This document shows positions 22,607-33,269 of a stretch of 64,000 nt of DNA, piece by piece. The notes under the pieces were generated by a model, which ran no database searches, was not told the DNA's origin, and saw only the letters and a program-made list of their open reading frames with translations. Every line of letters begins with the position of its first letter. Positions within the stretch are counted from its first letter, which is position 1. This stretch comes from Megalobrama amblycephala (Eukaryota; Chordata; Actinopteri; Cypriniformes; Xenocyprididae). The position numbers and the translations under genes are program-made. The stretch lies in the NCBI RefSeq assembly GCF_018812025.1, contig NC_063054.1, positions 4,988,582 to 5,052,581 of the forward strand, given 5' to 3'.

Positions 22607-23394
22607 CAACCTGGTCTCATGGAAAGACGTACTTGTGGGAACATTTTTGCAAGTCGCAAAATATGTACCAATATATATCACTTCAGTTTCCAACAGAAAT
22701 GAACACTAGAGGCAGTAAAACAGCAAGTACTTTATATCGTTTTCATACACAGCTATGATTACAGGGTCAGATTATGGATTAATAAAGCACAAATATAGCA
22801 CAATATTATGTTATGATCTCAAAACGCTTTTACCAAAGTGCATGATTTGTAAACAAATACATTTTGGACTTTGCATCACTTAACCAGCTCCATATGTTTC
22901 GCTTTTCTGACATAACAAGTTTGCCTGGTAGCTCAGCTGATACGGAATTGCACTTAGAATGCAGAAGTCTTGGGTACGAATCCCGTGAATGATGAGTCAT
23001 GGAGTCAAAGAGCTCAAAGATAAGAAATCAAAAACAAGCTAAAATGGCATGATTATGAATGCTTTTATGTCACATTTGCTTTTGTTAACACTGTCGGGTA
23101 GGTTTAGGTGTAGTGTTCGTGATACGTTACTTTTAAATGTAATGGAGCATTAGCACCACTCACCGAACATTTCAAATCAGAACTACGGTGATACGTATAA
23201 AACCAACATAATAAAAACGTATCATATTCACGTTCATCTGTTTCAGAAAAAAAAAAAAAAAAACTAAACACGCTTTTAGCGTCACTCAATGGACATTTCA
23301 CATTGAAACTGTCTCGAAACGTACATGGCGCTACGTATTTTCGTTTTGCAAAAAATGTTCCCACAGGTACGTTTTTTCTAATGAGACTGGGCTG
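22607..23394 (+). mobile_element. CAACCTGG-family foldback element with tRNA-like core, copy 1
   Basis: The ends CAACCTGGTCTCAT and ATGAGACTGGGCTG are near-complementary, and GTTTTTAG at 22,599-22,606 and 23,395-23,402 is a perfect 8-bp target duplication, as in hAT elements. The GACGTAC(T/C)TGTGGGAACATTTTT blocks inside the ends are mirrored. The core carries a tRNA-like sequence at 22,921-22,990. A second full copy lies at 41,656-42,173 in the opposite orientation. A 17-base A run at about 23,250 matches the T run of that copy. Confidence 0.92.
22921..22990 (+). other. tRNA-like sequence inside the foldback element
   Basis: TAGCTCAGCTGATACGGA fits an A box (D-arm) and GGGTACGAATCCC fits a B box (T-arm); the spacing of about 40 bases is tRNA-like. 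A convincing acceptor stem was not found, so this is probably a tRNA-derived relic with possible Pol III promoter boxes rather than a functional tRNA gene. Confidence 0.7.
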
Positions 23395-23924
23395 GTTTTT
23401 AGTCAGCTCAAACCACCAGTGCTCTTCTGAAAATGCCTTGCTGCAGGTGCTTGAGAGCTTCAGGCGGCGCAGCATTTAATTTTTTTTCATTTGAGATGCT
23501 ACTTGTTTTTTTTTGTTTTTTTTTTGTTGATGTGCTATTTATGAAATATCCGCAGAAGTTATTACTAGTATCTAATTTCCCAGATAGTAAAGTATTCGCT
23601 CTGGCTCTTGTTTTAAATTATTTTGTTCTGCTTGTTGTCATCTGTTGCCACTGCACAAGCAGAATGTGGTAATTGTCGCTGTGGTAATTGTCCTGCCTCC
23701 ACTGGTATTGGATGGCTGGGTAAAAATAAAAAAGTGACAGTGATGTGAACTGCATTTACCCAAAGTTCAACATTCTTCAACTCTCGGCAACTGGAAAAAC
23801 AGACCTTGTCATGCTGCTGCTGCCATTTTAAAAAAACATTGAAAAAAACAAAACGCTCCCATTGAACAACTGGAAAAATATGCTAGCCTTGGGAAAAAAA
23901 TGCTTTGGTGGACACACGGCCTAA

Positions 23925-25078
23925 GTATAAAGTCTTGTCCAGACAGAAAGAGGCCTTACTGGCCAACAGGTGAATTGACCCTTCACCGGGAGTTTGATTG
24001 ACAAGCAATCTAACCAATCATAATGCTGAATCTGCCATTTTGTCCGACAAAGCAGTCAGGAGTTAGAAGATTAACCTCGGTGGACTTGAATGAAAAATGG
24101 TGTGTACTGACGTCTTTCTGCTTTTGAAACAACATTCCTCTTCATGTTTATTTGATGTTATAAATTAACTAGTATGAAGAGATGATCGGTTCACGAGCCA
24201 CTTAAGCTGAGGCGCTACAGCAATCATGACACATTAAAGAGCCACAAAATGTTTTTTAATTGTTCGAATTTCTTAAAAAATTTGACAATTTGAAAGCTGG
24301 GACTTTGTTTGAAGTACACATGAAATCAAAATTGACCTTATTTATTTTGTTAGCTCAAATTGCTGGTTTTGTGGTGAACAATTCATCCGTGCAAGTCAAT
24401 CCACACAAAAAAATAGTTTGGCTTCGTAATATTTAATCAAAATCTGAAAATGCCCCAAAAATGTCAATTCCCCTCTGCAACGGTGCCCCTTCTCTGATGA
24501 CATCAGTTTGACGGCTTGGGTTGAAATCGCTTAAACCACTCCCCTCCAACCATTAGCTCTATGAGTGAGAGATAGAGAGGAGGAGCGCTAAAATAAAACT
24601 CTGCCCTCTAGTCATATTCCATTTCACTTGGAAATACGTCACAACACTGGAGAAAAGTCGTTTGCAACCTCCGGTTCAAGCGGACTTTAATATCATAAGT
24701 AACCTGCTCTGTCTTGTCTGTCGACGTGTTGTCAGTGTCCTCTTTGTTCCACAATGTATTTTTCACTCTGTGTGGCGTGACAGCGCCATGGCTTGTCGGA
24801 CAAGGCAACAGTAACTAAGGGGGGCGGGTCTTTGCGAAGAGTCAATTGACCCACCTCACTTTCTTTTACTTTATGTGACGTTTAGTGGTGGCAATAGGTT
24901 TTGACCCTCAGAAACCTTAAAATATCATGACTATGTAATCTCACTTCATATTACCAGTTGTTAAAACATTTATTTATTTATTTATTTACATTGAGTATTA
25001 TCCTTCACTCAGTGGGGGACCAGACTACAGGGCAGCAGTCATTTCTCATTCGAACAGTCTTTGTTCCATCTAAAAATT
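23925..25078. other. Unassigned; probable old repeat at 24,310-24,900
   Basis: ACACATGAAATCAAAATTGACC starts a GC-richer block ending near GGGGGGCGGGTCTTTGCGAA that looks like interior MITE sequence, but no matching right end was found. A TTTA microsatellite occurs at 24,968-24,990. The minus frame at 24,608-24,808 lies in this block and is not recognised. Confidence 0.45.
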
Positions 25079-25135
25079 ACAGGGCACACCGACAACAGAA
25101 TATCATCTGTAAATGACAATGATGCACATTTCCAA
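25079..25135 (+). repeat. 57-bp direct repeat, copy 1
   Basis: ACAGGGCACACCGACAACAG onward matches 26,060-26,116 with two differences in 57 bases. The copies are 981 bp apart in the same orientation. No terminal repeats or LTR features accompany them. Confidence 0.93.
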
Positions 25136-26059
25136 CCAAATTAAATCACCAATACAGACTGTAAATCTATACATTTACTGACAAACCATTTTTCATTGTG
25201 GCAATGAATGTTCATCCATAGATCGTCCACGGGAGTTATTTAATTGCTTTGTACGAAAAAAAAAAAAAAAAAATGTAGGCCAGGGACTTGGTTTTATGCA
25301 TCGGTTGGGAGATATAATAACAATAGGACTGTCACTACAAATGATGTGTCTGAGGTATTTCCCTGGCCCACATAATGTTCTGTCAACAGCAGGAGGACAA
25401 CTCTTCACCTGAGTACACTAATACTTTAATATGTTTACCGATAGCCCGCATACAAAGAGCTTGCAAAATAACACATGACAACATTCCTTTTTATCTACAT
25501 CATAATCACTTTTGTTATAAATACTACCATAAAATCATTAATCACACACCAGCACAATCAAATCTCACTCCACTATCCAATAAACAGCATCTCTGCACTG
25601 TTCACCCATAATATGATCAAATTTAGCCCCGTCAATATCAAATCTCTGCACCACTGACCCACAAATATGATCCAATATAACCTCATCAATATCAAATCTC
25701 GGCACCATTTTATCATCCAATATCATAAATCTAACATAATCAAAATCGACCCTCTATGCACACCAGAGGTTGAGTCCACGCTCTGTAAATCAACAAGGAT
25801 TGGACACATGCTGTTAAATCAGTGCAGTAGTCGTTCGCTGTCTGCGGCTTTCACTTCAAACGTAGTATCAGTCACATTAGAAAGCTCACACAGAGTGGCT
25901 GTTCCCCTTTCAAGCCCATCACAGACAGCGCAGCGCTGTGACTAAATGATTAAGGCGTGGAATCAAAGTGCATTTTCTCTCGCCTACCCAATCACATGCT
26001 AATTACATAATGAAACAGTTTTCCAGCATGACGATCGGGAGCGTGTTTGAGCTTGAAGG
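25136..26059. other. Segment between the direct repeats
   Basis: Contains an A run at 25,256-25,273 and a degenerate block of about 52 bp repeated two or three times (25,570-25,735, sharing ATATCAAATCTC(T/G)GCACCA). No gene is recognised; the overlapping plus frames at 25,375-25,945 are low in information. Confidence 0.5.
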
Positions 26060-26116
26060 ACAGGGCACACCGACAACAGAATATCATCTGTAAATGGCAA
26101 TGATGCACATTTCTAA
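26060..26116 (+). repeat. 57-bp direct repeat, copy 2
   Basis: See 25,079-25,135; differences are one A/G and one C/T change. Confidence 0.93.
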
Positions 26117-26151
26117 ATGCTAGAATGTGATGTTTTTCTCTACAAATTTAA

Positions 26152-26420
26152 AGGGTCATCAATTACTCACCCTCATGCTGTTCCACACCAGTAAGACCTT
26201 TTTTTTTCACATTTCAAACAAAATATATTTTTAATGAAACCTGAGAGATTTCTGTCCTTCCATTGAAAGTCTATTCCAACAAAACTTTGATGCTTGAAAA
26301 AAAATTGGTCAAATAATCCATATGAATTGAGTGATTTAATCCAAGTCTTCTGAAGAGACACAATTTCAGATTTCATTTAGGCTTTTATTCACATATTCAC
26401 ATCGATCAAAGCACACACAT
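26152..26420 (+). mobile_element. Truncated AGGGTTAGTTCACCC-family MITE
   Basis: TTAA at 26,148-26,151 precedes AGGGTCATCAATTACTCACC and CTCATGCTGTTCCACACC, the complement of the family's right-end landmarks (compare 42,370-42,437), with an internal deletion next to the end. The other end was not located. Confidence 0.65.
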
Positions 26421-26805
26421 AGAGCACATCAAATATGGTAAATGGAAGCTCAGCCATACTTGATGAGTGAGAACAAACATCATTGCAGAAGCTTAAACTT
26501 GCTTGCTTTAAAGAAGAAAACTCACTGCTTCTCGCACAGCAAGCACATTTGTGCTTCATTAAAAATATATATTTATTTGTGTTTCGAAGAAGAATTAAAG
26601 TCTTATGAGTTTCGAATGTCATGAGCAGGGGGCACAAGGGGTGTGCATGCATGGTAAAAATAAACGATGTGCACCAGAAAACATGGAGGGAAGTACCAAC
26701 ATTTCTGGGGACCGGCTCACAGGGACACGCTTACTTACTGGAGTAGGATTTTTCTCCATCTCTGGTAAGATAGCAATCATGATGATAAGTGTGTTCTTTA
26801 ATTAT

Positions 26806-27700
26806 TAGGGGTGCAACGGATCACAGTTAATCCGTGATCCGTACGAATAAGGTCCAATGGTTTGGCACGCATGTGATTCGCGGATTAATCAAGTTTAACC
26901 ATCATAGAGTGATATTTTATCATTTAGACATGTTTTGTCTCGCCAATTAAAGCAGAAGTCAGTAAGATTAGCGAAGCTCCCCCTACAGTTTCCTTCAGTG
27001 AATCACACTGTCGTAAATACTCCAAGCGCAGCTCTGGACTACAATGACTACAACGCTCACCAGCACAGTAGTTTTGCAAATACAGTACAAGAAAGAAGAG
27101 GTGGGTAATGTGCAAATACAGTACACTCGATGGATGTGGGTCATTTTCGAAATTGTCTTATAAAGTCATAATATATACATTGTTTTTGAATTACCGTAAA
27201 GCATTTTGTCACTCTCGCGTGAACGTGAACATGAGGCGAGATTGTTTCGGGTCGGTGCAGCTCAACTTGCAAGTGCTGTTTTCTGGCGTAGACGTGCCAG
27301 AGGGGGTTAGTGCTCGCCTCAAATACACCACTACAAGTTAATTAACCATCGTAAGGACTTAGAAAACTATTTATGAAGGTAAAAAAAGGTACTTAGTTCT
27401 GCTTTAACACATTCAAATGATTTTAAAAGCAAAAGAAGAGGTGAAAATTGGGACTCACAAACTATTATCTGTGCCACACCCGAAGCGCGCACTCGAGACA
27501 GGCGCGTTTCAGAGAGCGTTTGAATTGGTTCCTCTTTCGCGTTTACTTTGACTTGAACGGACACATACACACAAAATTATGTCATAATACCTGTCTCAGC
27601 AGGTATTTTCTTGGTTATGTCATTAGTGAACAGTTAAGAGAGAAACCGGATGTGTGTCAGTATATTCAGTCCATGCATTCATTCCGTCTTAAAGTGACAG
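26806..27700 (+). mobile_element. hAT-like left end, interrupted, right end not seen
   Basis: TAGGGGTGCAACGGATCAC with the mirrored TAATCCGTGATCCG resembles the terminus of hAT elements. A TTAA-flanked MITE at 26,951-27,403 sits inside. The right limit is an estimate because no GTTGCACCCC end was found. Confidence 0.5.
26951..27403. mobile_element. TTAA-flanked 453-bp MITE
   Basis: TTAA lies at 26,947-26,950 and 27,404-27,407. The ends AGCAGAAGTCAGTAAG and the complement of TACTTAGTTCTGCT are related. The interior is GC-richer with CTCCCCCTACAG and no coding signature. Confidence 0.82.
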
Positions 27701-28216
27701 CAGCCTAATATTCTTCTTGTTGTCTGTGTCATTAATGTTAATAAAAAAAAAAAAAAAATAAAAAAAACATCATTATCATCATCTACCATGTTTGAGAGAA
27801 AAGAAGATAGTGAGGAGAGCAAAGTGTGAGTACCAAGCAACATCTCCAGGTGGTCCCTTGAGAACCAGACCAAGAAAGTTATGTGCGCCCCAGGACATGA
27901 GTAAATGATGAAACTGTTCAAATTTTAAATTTCTGTCAAGCTCAAACATTCAACCCTGTTACTAAAGTTTTTGCAGGATATATATATTTTTGTCATGCTA
28001 TTGGTCACCCTTTACGCCTGTATGTGGGTTTTTACAAATATTTAATGAATGAAAAGGATTTTAAAGAGCTTGTGACAAAACCTCGTAACTCCACTGGATC
28101 CTCAAACTCAAATTCAGTCAAAACTCATAAATCCGCCCCACCTCTATCTTGAATGAAGTGGCGCACACAGTTTCAAGATATCTGCTTCTTTGCAATGCAA
28201 AGGTAAATAAAGATCT
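27701..28216. other. No gene recognised
   Basis: A-rich tract at 27,742-27,768. The rest is unassigned, probably interior of an older repeat interrupted by the next element. Confidence 0.5.
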
Positions 28217-29062
28217 GGGGCCCTATAATACACCTGGCGCAATGCGACGCAAGGCGCAGCGCAAGTGTGTTTGCTAGTTTGCGTCCGGCGCCGTTCGCGT
28301 TTTCCCGTTCAGCGCCACGTCCTTAAATTAGTAAATGCATTTGCGCCAGTTAGTGCGCCCATGGGCGTGCTGGTCTAAAAAAGAGGTGTGTTCAGGCGCA
28401 TTGCTATTTTAAGGAGCTGAAAATAGACTGCGCCATAGACCAACTCAAACCTGGTCTAGTCTAAAGTCAATGGCGCAATATTTTTTTGTTAGAGCGCGTT
28501 GGTAGAAACTGCGCTTCTGGGCGCGTCCACAGTGCGCGTTGACTTTGTTTATTACACACAGGGATGCGCATCACACAAACATGCCAAATATTAAAAACAA
28601 AAGGATTACAGTGTAAAAGAATATTATTGTGTAGGCTACATAAATATAAAAATGTAATGATGAATAGTCATTGCGTGTATTAGAATTAGGCTACCTATTT
28701 TCATTTCAGCCTATTACTACTTATAATGATGAACAAAATTGGCTAATTAATTGAACAATCGTGCCAATACACACACATATATATTAACTGACTCATTGCG
28801 TGTACGCCATGTAAATAGCAATCCGCCATGGCGCGAGCGCATCTTGCTCTTAAAGGGAATGGGAGATGACACTCTAATTGGTTTATTGAATGTTACGCCC
28901 ATTACTCATTAAGAGAATAGGGACAACCCATTTTAAAAATGCGCCCCCGCGCACGGACCGTTTTTCCGTCGTTAAAATAGCAAAAGTGGATTTGGACACG
29001 CCCTGAGTGCACCTGCGCCGTGCGCTTTACACTTTGCGTTTAGATCGTTAAAATAGGGCCCC
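28217..29062. mobile_element. GGGGCCCTAT-ended MITE, uninterrupted copy
   Basis: GGGGCCCTATAATACACC at the left and AAAATAGGGCCCC at the right are complementary, and the interior is rich in mirrored GCGC-containing motifs (GGCGCAATGCG, CCTGCGCCGTGCGC). Its homologue at 46,965-52,794 shares GGTGTGTTC, CTGCGCCA, AAGGGAATGGGAGATG and GATTGGTTTATTG blocks and is split by the DIRS element. The site equivalent to that insertion here is about 28,376-28,386. Confidence 0.85.
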
Positions 29063-29605
29063 TGATGTTTAAAAAAAGCACTGGCCTAGATGAAGCTGTT
29101 CTCGGCGGGTACACGACCCCTGAACGGCCACTGACAGACTGAAGCTCGCATCTCCGAAAACGTCTAAACAAATTGTTAATAGGCGCTATGATTAAATATA
29201 TAAGTCACATATTTCAGGTCTAAACAACTGCATTCTCGCCTAAAAACTCTTAAAACTACAGTTTGTGGTACAACAAGTGTAGTATTTGCAAAAATGACGG
29301 TGGATTTCCTCGGCCACCATGACAGTCACTTCAAGCGGAGTGATACAAAATGGTGAAAAGATAAGAGTCCTTTTTTCACTAGAATATCGCATGGCTATCA
29401 GCCAGTCAGATTCGAGAACCAGACAGAACTGTTGTTGTTATATATACTTTCAAAGTTGTTACCGATTCTGTCATATACATACAAAATAAGTCTGCTCATA
29501 TCATACTTGGTTTGATTCTTTGTTTTTAACATTAACTAAAACTCATTTTAATGATTTTAATTGATATACAGCTGAAATAAAATAAAATAACTTAAAAAAA
29601 TTAAA
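29063..29605. other. Unassigned, repeat-like
   Basis: No gene is recognised. Sequence such as GATTTCCTCGGCCACCATGA and the right flank of the previous element suggest an older host repeat, not delimited. Confidence 0.45.
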
Positions 29606-29609
29606 CAAA

Positions 29610-29970
29610 AGTTAGAAATGTTGAACACCAACTTGGGTTCTTTGGACACATCATTAGTGATGAACCGGAGGTGTATCGGGTCTTAGATCATCAGACACCC
29701 TCAAGCGGGCGACCCAGCTGGGGATGATCAGTCCCTGGCTTGTGTCCAAATGGTGTGCTACACCATGGTTCACCCTTCTTAATCCACAGCCACCTCAATG
29801 CATTTTCTGCAGCTTCAGTTTTGTTATTGGTGGCTCTCCTTTCCTGCAACCCTCTGATGCCATGGAGATTGAATGCCCGAAGTAATGACAAAGCCCTGCA
29901 GCCAACCTCAATGGGCTTACAATGGGCCTTCCAACCATATCTCCTACATTCCTCTACCATTCCTCTATAC
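29610..29970 (-). pseudogene. Non-LTR retrotransposon reverse transcriptase, C-terminal remnant
   Basis: On the minus strand the frame ending at 29,691 (start 29,960) reads ECRRYGWKAHCKPIEVGCRA, then GIRGLQERRA and EAAENALRWLWIKKGEPW. I recognise this as the region downstream of the polymerase core in a widespread fish non-LTR element (the W-K-A-x-C-x-P-I-E-V-G-C-R signature followed by A-A-E-x-A-x-x-W-L-W-x-K-x-G). After GEPW the expected downstream sequence (PSWVARLRVSDDLRPDTP) continues in another frame at about 29,665-29,730, so there is a frameshift. The 5' portion, including the polymerase YxDD and endonuclease, is absent. It is a dead 5'-truncated copy. Confidence 0.7.
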
Positions 29971-29975
29971 TAAAT

Positions 29976-31496
29976 AAAATATGTTTAACTTGAAGTATAC
30001 TAAAATAATTGTTCAAATGTTGTACAAATATTGTGTGTCTTTCTGGAAAGTGCCAGAAAGCTTAGGGCAGGACTTCAGTTCACTGCATTTTAATAGACCA
30101 CACCCGAACATAATATACTGTACAGGCGCACAGTGATTCACACAGTTTTAAGATTGCATGAAATGAACAACATCTGGTGCTCCTCTCTTTATTTTTTCTC
30201 CTGCTTGTCCTTTAGTCATATAGACAATGAACTGAAGTGAATAGAGAGAGTGATGACACCAGATGCGTAAGGGTCCAGATGGGACGATTGTCTTGGCTTT
30301 ATTCCAATGTGACAGTCAAATCTTCAGAAGACGAGTGATAAAGTCCTCCCGGCGTGCTGCACACACTCAGGCCAGCCCTCATTAGAGTCGAGTAATAGCG
30401 CTCACACACGCTCTTCAAGGATTAGAAAACTGTTTAACATACTGATAAATGCTTGAGTGTTAATTTAATTTCTCTTTTGCTTGTCGTTGGTGTACTCCAG
30501 TATAATTAGTTTGGAAGTACATAAATGCCATTAGATGCCTCTTGTGACGGTTGTAGATAAGCCTTGTTCTCAAGATAAGCCCCCTTTGCCAAATATATGA
30601 CTAAATGATCTGGTGTTATACAGCTAGTAATCAATTTTTATCATACACTTAAGACATCCTGTAGCTTTAAAAGGGTAATAACTTTTTAAGCCAATCACCT
30701 GAACTGCCATGTGACTGATCACTCCTGAACTGCAGGAAAATGACTTCATACAGTGCTGATAGTGATGCCATAATCATTCATTATATATATATATATATAT
30801 AAAACAGTAACCCTGTTGTAAATTACTGTCTTTCTACTACAAAATATTTAACATTAATTTAAATGTCACCAAAGTATTATTTCATTTGGGCACTTTATAC
30901 ACTGTTGGAAGATAAGTAAATAACATGCAACATTTTCTTATTTTTTCTCATTTACACATATTGCAGCATTGATTGCATCTGCTCAACCATTCACAGCCCA
31001 AAAGTTACCAAAGTTGTTGCATGAATTTGCCATACAATTATGGTAGATTCATGCTATTTACTGCAAACCAACATGTGGTCCCAAACCCTCACTGAACCTG
31101 TGAAGAGCACAAGTGGCTCATATTTACCCTAAAATCACAAAACTGAAATAAGACAATATGTTTCTAGAAAAGCTCTGCAGTAAAGTGGCCCTCTAAGGGC
31201 CAGAGATGAGAACCCCTGTTCCAGAACCTATAGAATAAACTTAATTTAAGCTAAATTTGAAACCCTGTTACCAAAGTGCTGATAGTGAAGAAAGCACTCA
31301 GCCCCAAGCCCTTCACTATCTTAGTAGTGTTAATCTTACAAAGATTTTTCAGGGATGCTTGATGAAACTATCTTTTAAATTTAGCAGTCTTGTTCAGTAT
31401 TCATTAATTAATTTCATTATATGTATATATAATGGTGTTTTTAATGTGCTTTATGACAAAATTCACAAGTCAACACCATTGCTGAGTATTTTCTTC
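29976..31496. other. No gene recognised
   Basis: AT-rich DNA with a short TA run at 30,783-30,800. No terminal repeats identified. Confidence 0.6.
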
Positions 31497-31500
31497 TTAA

Positions 31501-32310
31501 AACTGCAGTGAACCAAAGACAATCTCAAAAATGCGGTTTGAAATCGCCCTTGTTCTCTACATTACAAATATGTTGTAACCAATCCGGTCAACGTACGGGG
31601 CGGAGCTTTAGCATATCATTAACTATGCTGCGAAACAGGGGGGTCTCAAGCGAAACCAGGTTATCCTGCTATATTTTCCTGTTGATATGAAAAATCGGGT
31701 ACATTTAGCAGTATAGCAGGTGAATTGTGTATATGATGTATATTATGATGTTATGATGAACTATTTGCCTTTCTCCAATGACGTTCTAAGTTGTCTAAGG
31801 ATACTGATTTTTAGAAGGCAGATTGAGGTGGCGAACGAGGTGGTTTGTGTAATACATTATTTAACTGTTTGATAACATAGTCAACCAAAAGGCTAATTAT
31901 ATTTATTACCGTTAGTGTCTGATGTTGTAGAGAGTGATACATAAAGCACATACCATTCTGATACATCAACTTGTAGATGACCCTGTATAATTCACTCTAC
32001 CACTTCTTCTTTTTATATCATTTTCTGGTTCAAACATATATGACTGAATTAAACCAGTATTTCCACTTGCCATTGTGCAGCGTTTACTACAGTAAAGTTG
32101 ATCAGGTATTCTGAGCTTGTGTGATTGAGTGGAGGCGGGGCTAATTTGTATATTCATGGTTTGTGTATACTAAATGAAGCAAGGGTGTAGTTACATTCAA
32201 GCTATTTTAAGGCATAAAGAGTTTTTTCTTCACAGGAAAATACATTTAAATGTCATTTCGGTGATCAAAAATGAGTTTTAAGGGATTAAATTATTGACTA
32301 CAGGAGGACT
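31501..32310. mobile_element. Probable TTAA-flanked MITE
   Basis: TTAA at 31,497-31,500 and 32,311-32,314. The right end TTGACTACAGGAGGACT and the complement of the left end (AACTGCAGTGAACC) are loosely related, with a short deletion on the left. GGGGCGGAGCTTTAGCATAT and GAGGCGGGGCTAATTTGTAT are mirrored subterminal blocks. Non-coding. Confidence 0.6.
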
Positions 32311-32314
32311 TTAA

Positions 32315-32429
32315 GAAATAAGCTTTGCTACTGAATCACTACATTATATTACTCAACAAGGAGGTTGAAAAGTCGCTGTTTTTGAAGTAATTAAACTCAC
32401 AGCTTCATTGCTAGTGGAGAGAGATGCTG

Positions 32430-32467
<38 letters not shown>

Positions 32468-32843
32468 AGACTAATTAATACATTTTATAAGTCAATCAGT
32501 GAAACCATAATGCATTAGGCCTACTTTATCTCTGTGTCTGATTTCAAGTGGGCAGTGTGGGTGCAGACAAAAATAACCGCCATTTTAACCCTTCCAGTCA
32601 AATTTAGCTCTGCAAACATGAACAAAATAACAGCTTTAACGAGTCAATACTGGCAAATGACCATGGTATAAATGGGATAATGCACGGCTAGCTGTGCATT
32701 AAATGATTTGAATGCACTGTGCAGGGGCAACTACACTCTGCTTTGCGTCGGGCAGTTCTTTGCCTCCATGTTACGCATTAAAATTGAGCTAGCTGTGGTA
32801 TCCCTTACATAAACATTTTATATATTGATTTAAACATGCATCA
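32315..32843. other. No gene; CT microsatellite
   Basis: (CT)17 at 32,431-32,464; otherwise unassigned. Confidence 0.7.
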
Positions 32844-32891
32844 ACATGTTCTCCAACCAATACGCCCATATAGGTCGTTTGTCACTTCCCT

Positions 32892-33037
32892 GAAATACGA
32901 CCCATAGGAGCGTTTACTAAAATTGCGCCCCTGTCGATAACAGGACACTTTCATTTTAATTAATGAAATACGACCCATAGGAGCGTTTAATAAAGTTGCG
33001 CCCCTATCGACAACAGGACATTTTCATTTGAATGCAT
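32892..33037 (+). repeat. 73-bp tandem duplication
   Basis: Two adjacent units starting GAAATACGACCCATAGGAGC at 32,892 and 32,965 differ at a handful of positions (ACTAAAATT versus AATAAAGTT; GATAACAGG versus GACAACAGG). Confidence 0.93.
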
Positions 33038-33069
33038 TTTACCCTTTTATCTGCGTCATATTTCAGGTT

Positions 33070-33160
33070 TCTCGTAGCTCTATTGGTAGAGCATTGCAAT
33101 ATACAACAATATGCAATCATGTGATCATTCGATTGTTGGTTTGATCCCAGGGAACGCATG
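33070..33160 (+). other. tRNA-derived SINE-like head
   Basis: CGTAGCTCTATTGGTAGAGC fits an A box and GGTTTGATCCCAGGGAACG fits a B box followed by the AGGGAAC extension seen in V-SINE/HE1-type fish SINEs. The anticodon region is expanded, so it is not a functional tRNA. Confidence 0.65.
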
Positions 33161-33269
33161 TGCCAGCTAGAGGGCACATGACGTTAAAACGTAAATATTG
33201 GTCGTAATAAGATGCTTGAAAAAAACCACCTATAGGGTCGTTTTTCGGAGGAGGACAGTCTCCAACATA

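Larger units (their letters stand above)
22579..23921. mobile_element. PIF/Harbinger-like MITE, interrupted
   Basis: GGCCGTGTGTCCACCAAAGC at the left is the exact complement of the right end, and TAA flanks both sides (22,576-22,578 and 23,922-23,924). A 3-bp TWA duplication is the Harbinger pattern. An unrelated element at 22,607-23,394 inserted 28 bp from the left end; without it the MITE would be about 550 bp. No coding capacity. Confidence 0.88.
32844..33269. mobile_element. Foldback element with a tRNA-like segment
   Basis: CATGTTCTCCAACCAATACG with CCATATAGGTCGTTTGTC at the left is mirrored at the right by CCTATAGGGTCGTTTTTC and CAGTCTCCAACAT. The left half contains a 73-bp tandem duplication (32,892-33,037) and the right half a tRNA-like stretch. 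Target duplication not resolved. Confidence 0.65.

Noticed and set aside
22921..22990. Functional tRNA gene
   Set aside because: A and B boxes are visible, but I could not pair an acceptor stem or a standard anticodon arm, and the copy at 41.8 kb is partly deleted.
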